Part shown: positions 10,049 to 18,083 of the stretch, one piece after another | How positions within the stretch are numbered: the stretch's first letter is position 1 | Layout of the letters: each line of letters opens with the position of its first letter | Assembly (NCBI GenBank): GCA_027488735.1 | Contig: JAIYBB010000008.1 | Coordinates: 1-64,000 of the forward strand | Direction of reading: 5' to 3' | DNA: 64,000 bases | Source: Comamonadaceae bacterium | GTDB lineage: Bacteria; Pseudomonadota; Gammaproteobacteria; Burkholderiales; Burkholderiaceae_C | The notes under the pieces: model-generated | The model's input: only the letters and a program-made list of their open reading frames with translations | Told to the model about the DNA's origin: nothing | Database searches by the model: none | Position numbers and translations under genes: made by a program

Positions 10049-11410
10049 TCATTGAGCTGGTGCTCTCACCAGACCGGGCTCGTCTGCAAAGCGTTTGGCC
10101 AGTTCACCAGTTGCCGCCAGCAAGCGCACACGAGCGAGGCGCTCATCGTGAAAAGCGGCCCTTGCTGCACTGCGGTAACCGAAGGTGTCGGCCTGAATGT
10201 TCAAAAGATCCAACAAGGAACGTCTGGCGACACGAAACTGCTGTCGATAGGCGTCGACGAGTTTGTCGCCTACAAGGGTCTGGGCGCTGCCCGTATCAGA
10301 CCGGGACTTGGCTGAAGCCCATTCTTGCCAGGCAAGCGCTGCTTTTTCGCGGGCCAACAGGCGAGCTTCTTCCAATGCAAATTCTGCGGACTTCACCTGG
10401 TTAACGGCACTTTCAACCAATGCCGCAGTGCCTCCGCCGTTGTAAAAGGGAGCATTGACCTGAAGCTGGGTTAAGGCCTCTTGTTTGCCGGTGATGGCGT
10501 TGTTCTGTCGTGAAAACGCCAAGTCGACGGTGGGCCAATATTGGCCCTTGGCCTGACGCACGCTGGCCTGTGCCGCCTGGAGTTGGGCGCGAGCTTGCGC
10601 AATGGGTGCCAAGTCCTCAGAGACCAGGTCCATGGCCTTGCTCAAAGAGGTGGGGATACGGCCCAGGACACCAAATTCAGACATGGCCGCGTCCAGGTTC
10701 ACGGGCCGTGCATCCATATCGCCCTTCCAGAAGCGACGCAGGCGCTGTATGGCTTGCGCAAAGTCTGACTTGCGTTGCTGTAATGCCAAGGTGGCGTTCT
10801 CCATGCGCACCAAGGCTTGCTCGTAATCCACCCGCCGCCCGGAGTCAGCTTGGGCAATTTTTTCGATGTCGTTCAGTGTTTCCCGATGAGCGTTCACGTT
10901 GCGAACAGCAAGGCTGTACAAATCGGCGGTTTTGTCCCAATTGATATAAGCTTCAGCAGCCAATTGCGCCACTTCATCCAGCGTTTCGGCTTGCTGAAAT
11001 TCGGAGGCCAACGTCAGTGCTTCGGCCCGCTGTGCTTCGGCTTCGATCTTTCCGCCCGACCAGAGATTGAGTCGAGCCGTTGGGCTGATGGCCGTTCTTT
11101 GTGTGCCAACGGGCAGCGTGCCCGCTGCATTGGCCGTCGCGCTGATGCCGAGTTGGGGGTAGTGTGCGCTGCGCGCACGGGCGATGTCACTGCGGGCAGC
11201 TGCGGTTCGTGCCGAAGCAGACAAAACAGTGGGGTAGGTTTGTAAGGCCTGATTCACCACCTGTGGCAATGTTTGCGCATGCAGCGCAACAGGCACGAGG
11301 GCAGCCACCAACACGAGGCAAGCGGTCTTGGAAGTGGTAAAAGATCCAAAAAACGGCCTCAGCTGTTGCGAAGACCTCAGAATGTATTTTTGACATTCGG
11401 AATGAATCAT
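10049..11410 (-). CDS. TolC-family outer membrane channel of the type I secretion system
   Basis: A 453-residue outer-membrane efflux protein (TolC/LapE type). A signal sequence ends near ALHAQ. The mature protein has two repeated OEP domains: the first with TLPQVVNQALQTYPTVLSA, SARTAAARSDIARARSAHYP and LNLWSGGK, the second with ARAQLQAAQASVRQAKGQYW and LQVNAPFYNGGGTAALV. The frame is open back to 11557. ATG 11410 is preferred because it gives a plausible signal peptide, but no clear ribosome site precedes it, so the start is uncertain. It is the first gene of the leftward four-gene secretion operon. Confidence 0.92.
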   Translation of the reverse strand: MIHSECQKYILRSSQQLRPFFGSFTTSKTACLVLVAALVPVALHAQTLPQVVNQALQTYPTVLSASARTAAARSDIARARSAHYPQLGISATANAAGTLPVGTQRTAISPTARLNLWSGGKIEAEAQRAEALTLASEFQQAETLDEVAQLAAEAYINWDKTADLYSLAVRNVNAHRETLNDIEKIAQADSGRRVDYEQALVRMENATLALQQRKSDFAQAIQRLRRFWKGDMDARPVNLDAAMSEFGVLGRIPTSLSKAMDLVSEDLAPIAQARAQLQAAQASVRQAKGQYWPTVDLAFSRQNNAITGKQEALTQLQVNAPFYNGGGTAALVESAVNQVKSAEFALEEARLLAREKAALAWQEWASAKSRSDTGSAQTLVGDKLVDAYRQQFRVARRSLLDLLNIQADTFGYRSAARAAFHDERLARVRLLAATGELAKRFADEPGLVRAPAQ

Positions 11411-11588
11411 GGCGGATGAAATACCAACTACGTTAAAAATGAAATTCTCGCCACAAAAAATGATTGGCGAATCCACCAATTGGCGTATACCTGCCGAAAA
11501 AATAGACGTAAATGGTGATTTCGTGCAAAAAATGTTTCGCTTCCCGCACCTGGTCATAAAGGGCGGCTAAGGTGCAAGCTGTATGAGA
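11411..11588 (-). other. A+T-rich leader of the type I secretion operon
   Basis: About 180 bp between the secretion operon and the hairpin downstream of pyrE. It is conspicuously A+T-rich with several A- or T-tracts (for example around 11450-11460 and 11497-11533), as expected for a regulated promoter. I could not assign a convincing -35/-10 pair or operator, and no credible gene lies here. Confidence 0.4.
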
Positions 11589-11610
11589 ACCGAGCAGGGG
11601 CCTGCTCGGT
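11589..11610 (-). terminator. Inverted repeat downstream of pyrE, possible terminator
   Basis: A perfect 10-bp inverted repeat ACCGAGCAGG/CCTGCTCGGT with a 2-base loop lies about 80 bases after the pyrE stop. Only a weak T-rich tail follows on the minus strand, so termination is plausible but not certain. Confidence 0.45.
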
Positions 11611-11689
11611 CAAGACGGCGCCGAAGCTGTTCAATCCGCTCTTAGCTCAGAGAGCGGCACGCGATAAGCAAAAGTCCAACTTGTCTGCT

Positions 11690-12394
11690 TCAGACCCCAT
11701 ACCGATCACGGTAGGCCTGAACATGGCCCAAGTGGGCCTGTAACTCGGGTTGGCTTTGATGGGCCAGGAAGGCCAGCAAGTCAGAAAGTTGGGCGATGGT
11801 GCACACCTGCATGCCCAGCGTGTTGCGCACATATTGAACCGCGCTGTGCGGCACATCCCGGACAGAGCCGTCGGCTTGTTTTTCGGTGGCCATTTCTTGG
11901 CGATCCAGCGCAATCGCGATGGCGTGGGGCGTGGCCCCGGCGGCCTGGATCAGGGCAATCGACTCGCGCGCCGCGGTGCCTGCGCTCATCACATCGTCCA
12001 CGATCAGCACCCGGCCTTGGAGTGGCGCACCCACCAGGGCGCCGCCTTCGCCGTGGTCCTTGGCCTCCTTGCGGTTGTAGGCAAAGGGCACATTCTTGCC
12101 CAGGCGGGCCAGTTCGATGGCCACGGCCGCGCCCAGCGGGATGCCCTTGTAGGCGGGGCCAAAAATCATGTCGAATTCGATACCGCTGGCCAGCAAGGCT
12201 TTTGCATAGAATTGCGCCAGTCGACCGAGCTTGGCACCATCGTCAAACAAACCAGCGTTGAAGAAGTAAGGACTCATGCGACCGGCTTTTGTCTTGAATT
12301 GCCCAAAGCGCAGAACGCCTGAATCCACTGCAAACTGCACAAATTCCTGAGCGAGCGCCTGCATTTCGGCGCTGCTTGCCTGTCCTGTCACCAT
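11690..12394 (-). CDS. pyrE: Orotate phosphoribosyltransferase
   Basis: Converts orotate and PRPP to orotidine 5'-monophosphate in pyrimidine synthesis (234 residues). Visible are FKTKAGRMSPYFFNAGLF (orotate-binding region), FGPAYKGIPLG, FAYNRKEAKDHGEGG and the PRPP loop RVLIVDDVMSAGTAARES. The start at 12394 is supported by AAGGA seven bases upstream on the minus strand. The frame is open further upstream but lacks such support. The start codon overlaps the divergent xth start within CCATGG, so the 5' ends of the two genes overlap. Confidence 0.95.
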   Translation of the reverse strand: MVTGQASSAEMQALAQEFVQFAVDSGVLRFGQFKTKAGRMSPYFFNAGLFDDGAKLGRLAQFYAKALLASGIEFDMIFGPAYKGIPLGAAVAIELARLGKNVPFAYNRKEAKDHGEGGALVGAPLQGRVLIVDDVMSAGTAARESIALIQAAGATPHAIAIALDRQEMATEKQADGSVRDVPHSAVQYVRNTLGMQVCTIAQLSDLLAFLAHQSQPELQAHLGHVQAYRDRYGV

Positions 12395-13196
12395 GGGGAA
12401 ATCCTTGTTCAAACTCACCAGCCTCAACCTCAACGGCATCCGCTCGGCCACGACCAAAGGGGTCGAAGCCTGGCTGGCGCAAGAGAAACCCGATTGTATT
12501 TGTGTGCAAGAGGTCAAAGCCCAGGCGAGCGATGTGGCGGGCAAGTTTGAAGAGCTTGCAGGCCTCAAGGGGTACTTTCACTTCGCCGAGAAAAAAGGCT
12601 ACTCGGGTGTGGGTGTTTACACCCGCCACGAACCCAGCGACGTGGTGGTGGGCTTTGACGGCGGCGAATTCGACGCCGAAGGCCGGTATATCGAAACGCG
12701 CTTCGACACGCCTCACCGCAAGCTGTCCATCATCAGCGTTTATTTTCCCAGCGGCTCATCCGGCCCCGAGCGGCAAGAGGCCAAGTTCCGATTTCTGAGC
12801 GTGATGTACCCCCATTTGATGGCGCTCAAGAGCGAGCGCGAATTCATTGTTTGCAGTGACGTGAACATCGCTCACAGGGAGGCCGACCTCAAGAACTGGA
12901 AGGGCAACCTCAAAAACAGCGGCTTCTTGCCTGAAGAGCGCCAGTGGATGACTCAGCTCACCACCGAGGGCGGTGTGGTCGACGTGTACCGCCGCTTGAA
13001 ACCCGACACCACCGACGACTGCTACACCTGGTGGAGCAACCGCGGCCAGGCCTACGCCAAGAACGTGGGCTGGCGGCTGGACTACCACTTGGCCACACCC
13101 GCTGTTGCCGAGAAGGCGCGCAGCGAGCATATCTACAAGGGCGAGAAGTTCTCGGACCACGCCCCGATCACGATCGGCTACGACCTCAGCCTGTGA
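12393..13196 (+). CDS. xth: Exodeoxyribonuclease III / AP endonuclease family
   Basis: A 267-residue exonuclease III-type enzyme of the endonuclease/exonuclease/phosphatase fold, acting in base-excision repair. Motifs seen are LTSLNLNGIRSATTKG, the catalytic Glu in CVQEVKAQ, VGVYTRHEP, CSDVNIAHREADLKNWKGN, GWRLDYHLATP and the terminal FSDHAPITI with the catalytic Asp-His. ATG 12393 has no clear ribosome site. A TTG at 12405 (giving MFKLTSLNLNG) has GGGGAA upstream and is a real alternative. Its start region overlaps the start of pyrE on the opposite strand. Confidence 0.93.
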   Translation: MGKSLFKLTSLNLNGIRSATTKGVEAWLAQEKPDCICVQEVKAQASDVAGKFEELAGLKGYFHFAEKKGYSGVGVYTRHEPSDVVVGFDGGEFDAEGRYIETRFDTPHRKLSIISVYFPSGSSGPERQEAKFRFLSVMYPHLMALKSEREFIVCSDVNIAHREADLKNWKGNLKNSGFLPEERQWMTQLTTEGGVVDVYRRLKPDTTDDCYTWWSNRGQAYAKNVGWRLDYHLATPAVAEKARSEHIYKGEKFSDHAPITIGYDLSL

Positions 13197-13272
13197 CTCG
13201 CAGCGGTGCAACCATGGACCCCGAAATCAGGTTGCGTGGTTCGCATCGGGCACAACAACGGTGAGCACCCCT

Positions 13273-13587
13273 TCAGGGGCGAACCGCGATCTCGTTGCGC
13301 ACCGAGGTGACGCCCTTGACGCCGCGTGCAATGGCCTCTGCCTTATTGCGCTCTAAGGCGCTCTTGGCAAAGCCTGAGAGCATCACGGTGCCCTTCAGCG
13401 TCTCCACGCTGATGGATGATCCCGCTACGTCCTTGTCCTCAAAAAAACGTGATTTGACCAAGGTGGTGATGCCGGTGTCATCGATGTAAGCCCCCACCGA
13501 TTCCTGCCCGCGCGAAACCGCACAGCCAGAAGCCAGAACCAGTACCAGAGAGGCGGCCAAAGTGGCCCACGTGGATGGATGAATCAT
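13273..13587 (-). CDS. BON-domain lipoprotein (OsmY-like)
   Basis: A 104-residue periplasmic lipoprotein. The signal peptide ends in the lipobox LASGC (lipidated Cys at about residue 22). A single BON domain follows (TTLVKSRFFEDKDVAGSSIS, VETLKGTVMLSGFAKS, GVKGVTSVRNEIAV). BON domains bind membranes or phospholipids and are common in osmotic or envelope stress proteins. It is a single gene transcribed leftward, divergent from the YqjD-like operon, with AAGGAC before its ATG. Confidence 0.85.
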   Translation of the reverse strand: MIHPSTWATLAASLVLVLASGCAVSRGQESVGAYIDDTGITTLVKSRFFEDKDVAGSSISVETLKGTVMLSGFAKSALERNKAEAIARGVKGVTSVRNEIAVRP

Positions 13588-13791
13588 GATGAAGTCCTTT
13601 CTTGCAATTCGTCAAATCGGTCAGAGCTGAGCTTGACCCTGAGCCTGAAGCAGCGCCTTGAAAACGTCCTCTCAAGACATTTCATCGTAGGTGGTGCAAT
13701 CAGATCGGTCGGTGCGCTGACACACAGACGCCAACTGGCAAGCGGCTTAAAGTGAAACCTCGTTTTGATTTCAATTCACCCAAAGGTTCCT

Positions 13792-14118
13792 ATGTCAGAC
13801 TCCAAAACCGTACAGGAAAAAATTTCATCACTGGGCGCTCGCGTGAACAGCCAGGTCCAAGGTCTGGTGGATGAGGCGCAGCCCGCACTCCAACGCATGA
13901 CCCATCGAGTTAAAGACGAATTTCACGACCTGAGCGAGTCAGGCCAAGAGGCGTTATCAGACGCCAAACACATGCTTGAAAAAGAAGCGCACCATGTGCG
14001 GGTGACCACCGAACACATCATCCAGCACGACCCGATCCGCTCGGTCCTGATCGCGGCAGGAACGGGAGCAGCCATCGCCTTGGCCGCTTCTTGGTTCATG
14101 CGTTCACGTTCACAGTGA
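13792..14118 (+). CDS. YqjD/ElaB (DUF883) family inner-membrane protein
   Basis: A 108-residue protein with a long amphipathic helical N-terminal part and a single C-terminal membrane helix (SVLIAAGTGAAIALAASWF) followed by basic residues RSRSQ. This is the layout of YqjD/ElaB proteins, tail-anchored proteins reported to bind ribosomes in Escherichia coli. Its stop overlaps the start of the next gene (TGATG). AAAGG precedes the ATG. With the next two genes it matches the yqjD-yqjE-yqjK type cluster. Confidence 0.85.
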   Translation: MSDSKTVQEKISSLGARVNSQVQGLVDEAQPALQRMTHRVKDEFHDLSESGQEALSDAKHMLEKEAHHVRVTTEHIIQHDPIRSVLIAAGTGAAIALAASWFMRSRSQ

Positions 14119-14501
14119 TGTTGCGGCTTCTGCTGAAAATGTTGCTGCTGCCACCTGACTTGCTCAAGTCGCACGCTCAGGGCTATGTCGATTTGGCCAG
14201 TGAGGTGAGCGCACGGTACCTTTGCACACTCAAAAACCGTTGGGTGATGTACGGGCTGAGTGCTTTGACTTTGTTGTTGGCGTTGATTTTTGGTGGTGTC
14301 GCATTGCTGCTCTGGGCTGCCTTGCCGCTGAGCGATGCCCCCCATGCGTGGGTTTTGATTGCGCTGCCAACCCTTTCTCTGCTTGTGAGTGGCTTGTGTT
14401 GGTGGTGGGCGCGCACCCAGCGCCTGCAGCCCTTGCTGAGTGACATTCAGGCGCAAATTGCGCTCGACCTTCAGGCCATCCGGCAAGTGCATTCCGCATG
14501 A
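14118..14501 (+). CDS. YqjE-like / putative holin-superfamily membrane protein
   Basis: A 127-residue membrane protein with two hydrophobic helices (WVMYGLSALTLLLALIFGGV and an adjoining LLLWAALP; then WVLIALPTLSLLVSGLCWWW), as in YqjE proteins. The N-terminal region is amphipathic and the C-terminus is soluble. Annotation pipelines often call this family phage holin, but the operon context (YqjD upstream, a short basic protein downstream) indicates an envelope housekeeping gene. It starts within the YqjD stop and its own stop overlaps the next ATG (ATGA). Confidence 0.8.
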   Translation: MLRLLLKMLLLPPDLLKSHAQGYVDLASEVSARYLCTLKNRWVMYGLSALTLLLALIFGGVALLLWAALPLSDAPHAWVLIALPTLSLLVSGLCWWWARTQRLQPLLSDIQAQIALDLQAIRQVHSA

Positions 14502-14629
14502 GTTCCGATGCCGACTTGACACCCACGCAGCGTTTGGCCATTTCACGGGCCAGATTGGCGCAGGCCTTGCGCGACCCTGCCTGGTTGTTGCTGCTGCAGC
14601 GGTGGCTGCAAGAAAAAAAACCGCATTAA
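14498..14629 (+). CDS. 43-residue protein, third gene of the YqjD/YqjE operon
   Basis: A short frame starting at the ATG that overlaps the YqjE-like stop by four bases (ATGA) and ending at TAA 14627. The product begins MSSDADLTPTQRLAISRARL, has DPAWLLLLQRWLQ and ends EKKPH. The position and coupled start match the small third gene (YqjK-like) in this kind of operon. The sequence is too short for family assignment, so function is unknown. A GGGGCT/AGCCCC hairpin follows at about 14631-14653. Confidence 0.65.
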   Translation: MSSDADLTPTQRLAISRARLAQALRDPAWLLLLQRWLQEKKPH

Positions 14630-14753
14630 AGGGGCTGCCTTCAAGAAGCCCCCAATGCATGGACCCAGTTAGCACCTAAAAAAGCAACTTGGCCTGCTTT
14701 GTCAGGTTGGGCCACACTGGGGTGGAAACTCAACAGGCGCTGTGACGGCTTCC

Positions 14754-14759
14754 TATAAT
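14754..14759 (+). promoter_or_regulatory. Candidate -10 of a leaderless promoter for the MBL-fold gene
   Basis: A consensus TATAAT ends six bases before the ATG at 14766, so transcription would start at or near the start codon. A weak -35 (TCAACA, 14730-14735) lies 18 bases upstream. No Shine-Dalgarno sequence is present. Confidence 0.55.
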
Positions 14760-14765
14760 TTGCCC

Positions 14766-15407
14766 ATGTTGCAATACCAAACCATTCCCGTCACGCCCTT
14801 TCAGCAAAACTGCTCACTCGTGTGGGACGACCAGAGTCGCCAAGCGGCGGTGATCGATCCAGGAGGCGATCTGGATCTGATTTTGGATGCCGTACGCCAG
14901 CACGGCCTCAAGTTGGAGCAAATCTGGATCACCCATGGCCACCTGGACCATGCTTCAGGCACGGCCGATCTGGCCGAACAACTGGGCGGCTTGCCGATCA
15001 TCGGCCCGCACCCGGCGGATCAGTTCTGGATCGATGGTTTGCCGCAGGCGGCTGCGGCCTATGGTTTTCCGCCAGCGCGGGTGTTCAAGCCCACGCGCTG
15101 GCTGGCCGATGGCGATACTGTGTCACTGGGCGCACACACTTTGCAAGTTCGCCATTGCCCTGGACACACACCCGGCCATGTGGTGTTTTACTCGCCCGAA
15201 ATCAAGCGCGCTTTTGTGGGCGATGTGCTGTTTGCGGGAAGCATTGGGCGCACCGACTTCCCACAGGGCAACCACGACGATTTGATTGCCAGCATTACCC
15301 GGCGGCTTTGGCCCATGGGCAATGACACGGTCTTCATTCCTGGGCATGGGCCAGAGAGTAACTTTGGGCGTGAGCGACAGAGCAACCCATACGTTCGGGA
15401 CAGGTGA
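14766..15407 (+). CDS. MBL-fold metallo-hydrolase (glyoxalase II-like, YcbL type)
   Basis: A 213-residue metallo-beta-lactamase fold hydrolase close to glyoxalase II/YcbL. The metal motif is THGHLDHASG (HxHxDH). The further ligands are in HCPGHTPGHVVFY, VGDVLFAGSIGRTDFP (bridging Asp) and the terminal FIPGHGPESNFGRER. The likely reaction is thioester hydrolysis; the substrate is not determined. The start MLQYQTIPVTPFQQNCSLVW matches the family. It has no ribosome site and a TATAAT immediately upstream (see that entry), suggesting a leaderless mRNA. Confidence 0.9.
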   Translation: MLQYQTIPVTPFQQNCSLVWDDQSRQAAVIDPGGDLDLILDAVRQHGLKLEQIWITHGHLDHASGTADLAEQLGGLPIIGPHPADQFWIDGLPQAAAAYGFPPARVFKPTRWLADGDTVSLGAHTLQVRHCPGHTPGHVVFYSPEIKRAFVGDVLFAGSIGRTDFPQGNHDDLIASITRRLWPMGNDTVFIPGHGPESNFGRERQSNPYVRDR

Positions 15408-15448
15408 GGCCTTGCTGCTGCCCATCGCAGCTGGCGAGCACGCGCTCC

Positions 15449-15530
15449 CGTCACTGCGAGGAGCGAAGCGACGCGGCAGTCCATAGATTGCTTCGTGCCT
15501 CGCAATGCCGGAATGAGCGGCAGTCTATGG
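15449..15530. repeat. Dispersed palindromic repeat, copy 1
   Basis: A short imperfect palindrome in the intergenic space: TGCGAGG with GCGAAGC on the left faces GCTTCG and CCTCGCAATG on the right. The stretch GATTGCTTCGTGCCTCGCAA is nearly identical to a stretch at about 17911-17930. It is probably a REP-like element. Confidence 0.7.
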
Positions 15531-15564
15531 TGCCTTGTGGCTTATCTGGCGCTATGACCGTTGC

Positions 15565-16437
15565 TCAGCCTCTGCGGGCTTGTTCGTAGAGGTGTTGCAC
15601 CTTGGGCAGGTTGGCCTGCAGTTCCTCAATGCGGTTGTTGCCACTGGGGTGGGTCGACAAAAAAGAGGGTCCGCCATTGCCGCTGGCCGCTTGCATCTTC
15701 TGCCATAAAGTCACGCTGGCTTCGGGTCGGTAGCCGCCGCGTGCGGCGATCTCCAGGCCCACCAGGTCGGATTCAGTTTCGTCGTCGCGGCTGTATTTGA
15801 GGGAGAGCAGTTGGGTGCCCAAGTTGGCCGCCGCATCCCCTAGTGCGCCCAGCCCCAACAATTGCGAAGCGATGGACAAGCCCATCCCGGTGGCCTGGGT
15901 TTTGGCCAGACGCTCACGGGCGTGTTCGCGCAAAGCATGCGCCATTTCATGGCCCATGATCATGGCCACTTCGTCATCGTTCAGGCGCAATTGCTCCAGG
16001 ATGCCGGTGTAAAACGCGATCTTGCCGCCGGGCATGCACCAGGCATTGATCTGTTTGCTGTTGATCAGGTTGACCTGCCACTTCCAGTCGCGTGCGCGTT
16101 TGTTCCAGGGGGTGGTGAAGGGAATGAGTTTTTGGGCGATGGCGTGCAGGCGCTGCAGCTGGGGATGGCCATCGGGTGCCAGCGCGTTTTGGGCACGGGC
16201 TTCGGCCAGCACCTGCGCATATTGCTGGCGGGCCGAGTTTTCCAGAGTCTCGGCAGGCACCAATTTGCGCAAGCTCGAGGATGAGCCCACGTCAACCTGT
16301 GCGAGCGCCGATCCTGCTGCGCCAGCACCAGCGGTCAAAAGGAAGGCACGCCGGGCTTGCCAGCGAGGTGACGGATGGCCCCCGGCGTCGGTTAGCGTGT
16401 GGGCGGTCGTGGTTTTGAAGTTGCAAATTAAGCACAT
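15565..16437 (-). CDS. M48-family zinc metalloprotease, putative periplasmic
   Basis: A 290-residue peptidase with the zinc motif HEMAH (near residue 163) and the downstream ligand Glu in DETESDLVGLEIAARGGY, as in M48B/LoiP-like proteases. An export signal follows an N-terminal extension: RRAFLLTAGAGAAGSALA resembles a twin-arginine signal, but the preceding about 30 residues, starting MCLICNF, are unusual. Without them the start would be an internal codon. The C-terminal region has FLSTHPSGNNRIEELQANLP, typical of the family. No clear ribosome site was found. The likely role is outer-membrane protein quality control (family inference). Confidence 0.88.
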   Translation of the reverse strand: MCLICNFKTTTAHTLTDAGGHPSPRWQARRAFLLTAGAGAAGSALAQVDVGSSSSLRKLVPAETLENSARQQYAQVLAEARAQNALAPDGHPQLQRLHAIAQKLIPFTTPWNKRARDWKWQVNLINSKQINAWCMPGGKIAFYTGILEQLRLNDDEVAMIMGHEMAHALREHARERLAKTQATGMGLSIASQLLGLGALGDAAANLGTQLLSLKYSRDDETESDLVGLEIAARGGYRPEASVTLWQKMQAASGNGGPSFLSTHPSGNNRIEELQANLPKVQHLYEQARRG

Positions 16438-16545
16438 GGTTAGCAAATCATAACGAATGCTGTGAATGGCTGAGAGCTTACACAAAAAGCCATTCAAGGA
16501 TCAATGCCCTGGTCCAAGGGAGACCCAGCAGTTGATAATCCGCGA

Positions 16546-17898
16546 ATGTCAGAACCCATTCTTACTGCCGCACCCACCGAGAAAACGTCGTCCGCCACCG
16601 TGCGCACCTGGCGCGAGGCACTGCGTCTGTATTTGCAGCCCGCCAGTTTGCGCATGCTGGCTTTGGGTTTTGCGGCGGGCTTGCCCTTGCTCTTGGTGCT
16701 GGGCACGCTGAGTTTTCGGCTGCGTGAAGCGGGCATCGACCGCAGCACCATCGGTTACCTCAGCTGGGTCGGCTTGGCCTATGGCGTCAAGTGGATGTGG
16801 GCCCCGCTGGTGGACCGCTTGCCCATTCCGTGGCTCACAAGGCAACTGGGGCGCAGACGCAGCTGGTTGCTTTTGTCGCAAATCGTCATCGCGGGTGGTT
16901 TGGTGGGCATGGCTCTGAATGACCCATCTCAGTTACTGGGACCTTTGGTGGCCTGTGCCTTGGCAGTGGCAGTGGCCTCGGCCACGCAAGACATTGCGCT
17001 GGACGCCTACCGCATCGAATCGGCTGAGGTGAACGCCCAGGCCGCCTTGGCCGCCAGCTACCAAACAGGCTATCGCCTGGCCATGATTTGGGCGGGGGCG
17101 GGCGTGTTGTGGATCGCGGCCTGGGCTCAAGGTGATCAAGCCACGGGTTATGCCCAGTCGGCCTGGCAGGCAGCCTATTTGGTGATGGCGCTGAGCATGC
17201 TGCCGGGCATGCTGGTGGTGCTGAGCTCGCCCGAGCCGGTGCCTGCGCCCTTTGCCCCCGCGCGCAACCTGGTCGAGTGGCTCAAGGGTGCGGTGGTCGA
17301 GCCCTTTGTCGATTTTTGGCTCCGCTACCGCTGGCAGGCGGTGCTGCTGTTGGCGCTGATCGCGGTGTACCGCATCAGCGATGTGGTCATGGGCATCATG
17401 GCCAACCCGTTTTATGTGGACATGGGCTTCACCAAAAGCGAAGTGGCCGGCGTGAGCAAAGTGTATGGCGTGATCATGACCTTGGTCGGCGCGTTTGTCG
17501 GCGGTCTGCTCTCGGCGCGGCTGGGGGTCATGCGCATCCTCATGCTGGGCGCGGCCCTGAGTGCGGCCAGCAACTTGCTGTTTGTTTGGCTCAGCGGCGT
17601 GGGGCACGATGTGCAGGCGCTGGTGTGGGTTATCTCGGCCGACAACCTGGCCAGTGGCATTGCATCTGCGGCCTTCATCGCTTATTTGTCATCGCTCACC
17701 AACATCAGCTATTCGGCCACGCAATACGCCCTGCTCAGCTCCATGATGCTGCTTTTGCCCAAGTTCATCGCCGGGTTTTCGGGTGATTTTGTCGATGCCT
17801 ACGGCTACGCCAGTTTCTTCACGGCCACCGCTTGGCTCGGTGTGCCGGTGCTGTTGCTGGTCGCCCTGGCGTCGCGGGTGCATGCGCGCACCTTGTAG
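16546..17898 (+). CDS. AmpG-like MFS permease
   Basis: A 450-residue major facilitator protein, about 12-14 membrane helices, closest in pattern to AmpG muropeptide permeases: GFAAGLPLLLVLGTLSFRLR, GIDRSTIGYLSWVGLAYGVK, WMWAPLVDRLP and TQDIALDAYRIES. AmpG imports anhydro-muropeptides for peptidoglycan recycling. The specific substrate here is inferred from the family. ATG 16546 is preferred over ATG 16504 because it gives the usual N-terminus. No ribosome site is seen, and GATAAT ends six bases before it, so the mRNA may be leaderless. Confidence 0.88.
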   Translation: MSEPILTAAPTEKTSSATVRTWREALRLYLQPASLRMLALGFAAGLPLLLVLGTLSFRLREAGIDRSTIGYLSWVGLAYGVKWMWAPLVDRLPIPWLTRQLGRRRSWLLLSQIVIAGGLVGMALNDPSQLLGPLVACALAVAVASATQDIALDAYRIESAEVNAQAALAASYQTGYRLAMIWAGAGVLWIAAWAQGDQATGYAQSAWQAAYLVMALSMLPGMLVVLSSPEPVPAPFAPARNLVEWLKGAVVEPFVDFWLRYRWQAVLLLALIAVYRISDVVMGIMANPFYVDMGFTKSEVAGVSKVYGVIMTLVGAFVGGLLSARLGVMRILMLGAALSAASNLLFVWLSGVGHDVQALVWVISADNLASGIASAAFIAYLSSLTNISYSATQYALLSSMMLLLPKFIAGFSGDFVDAYGYASFFTATAWLGVPVLLLVALASRVHARTL

Positions 17899-17907
17899 TG
17901 CGTTGGA

Positions 17908-18018
17908 ATGGATGGCTTCGTGCCTCGCCATGACGAGATCAAGAGCGTCATGCGGATGTTCCGTGTGCGAAGACGATTTATCTGTCATGGCGAGGCGCGC
18001 AGCGCCGTGGCCATCCAT
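17908..18018. repeat. Dispersed palindromic repeat, copy 2 (long inverted repeat)
   Basis: Two perfect paired arms: ATGGATGGC (17908-17916) with GCCATCCAT (18010-18018), and CCTCGCCATGAC (17923-17934) with GTCATGGCGAGG (17984-17995). About 50 bases of loop lie between. The left arm shares GAT-GCTTCGTGCCTCGC with copy 1 at 15.5 kb. It lies between ampG and the response regulator and could act as a transcription barrier. Confidence 0.75.
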
Positions 18019-18083
18019 GTTGCTTTTACCAAACTTTACCAGGCGGACACTTGTGGCCAGGCACAACAAGAGATGATCAATCC

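Noticed and set aside
14118-14501. Holin-like gene as a sign of prophage.
   Set aside because: It is a YqjE-type protein embedded in a coupled yqjD-yqjE-small gene operon with no other phage genes nearby.
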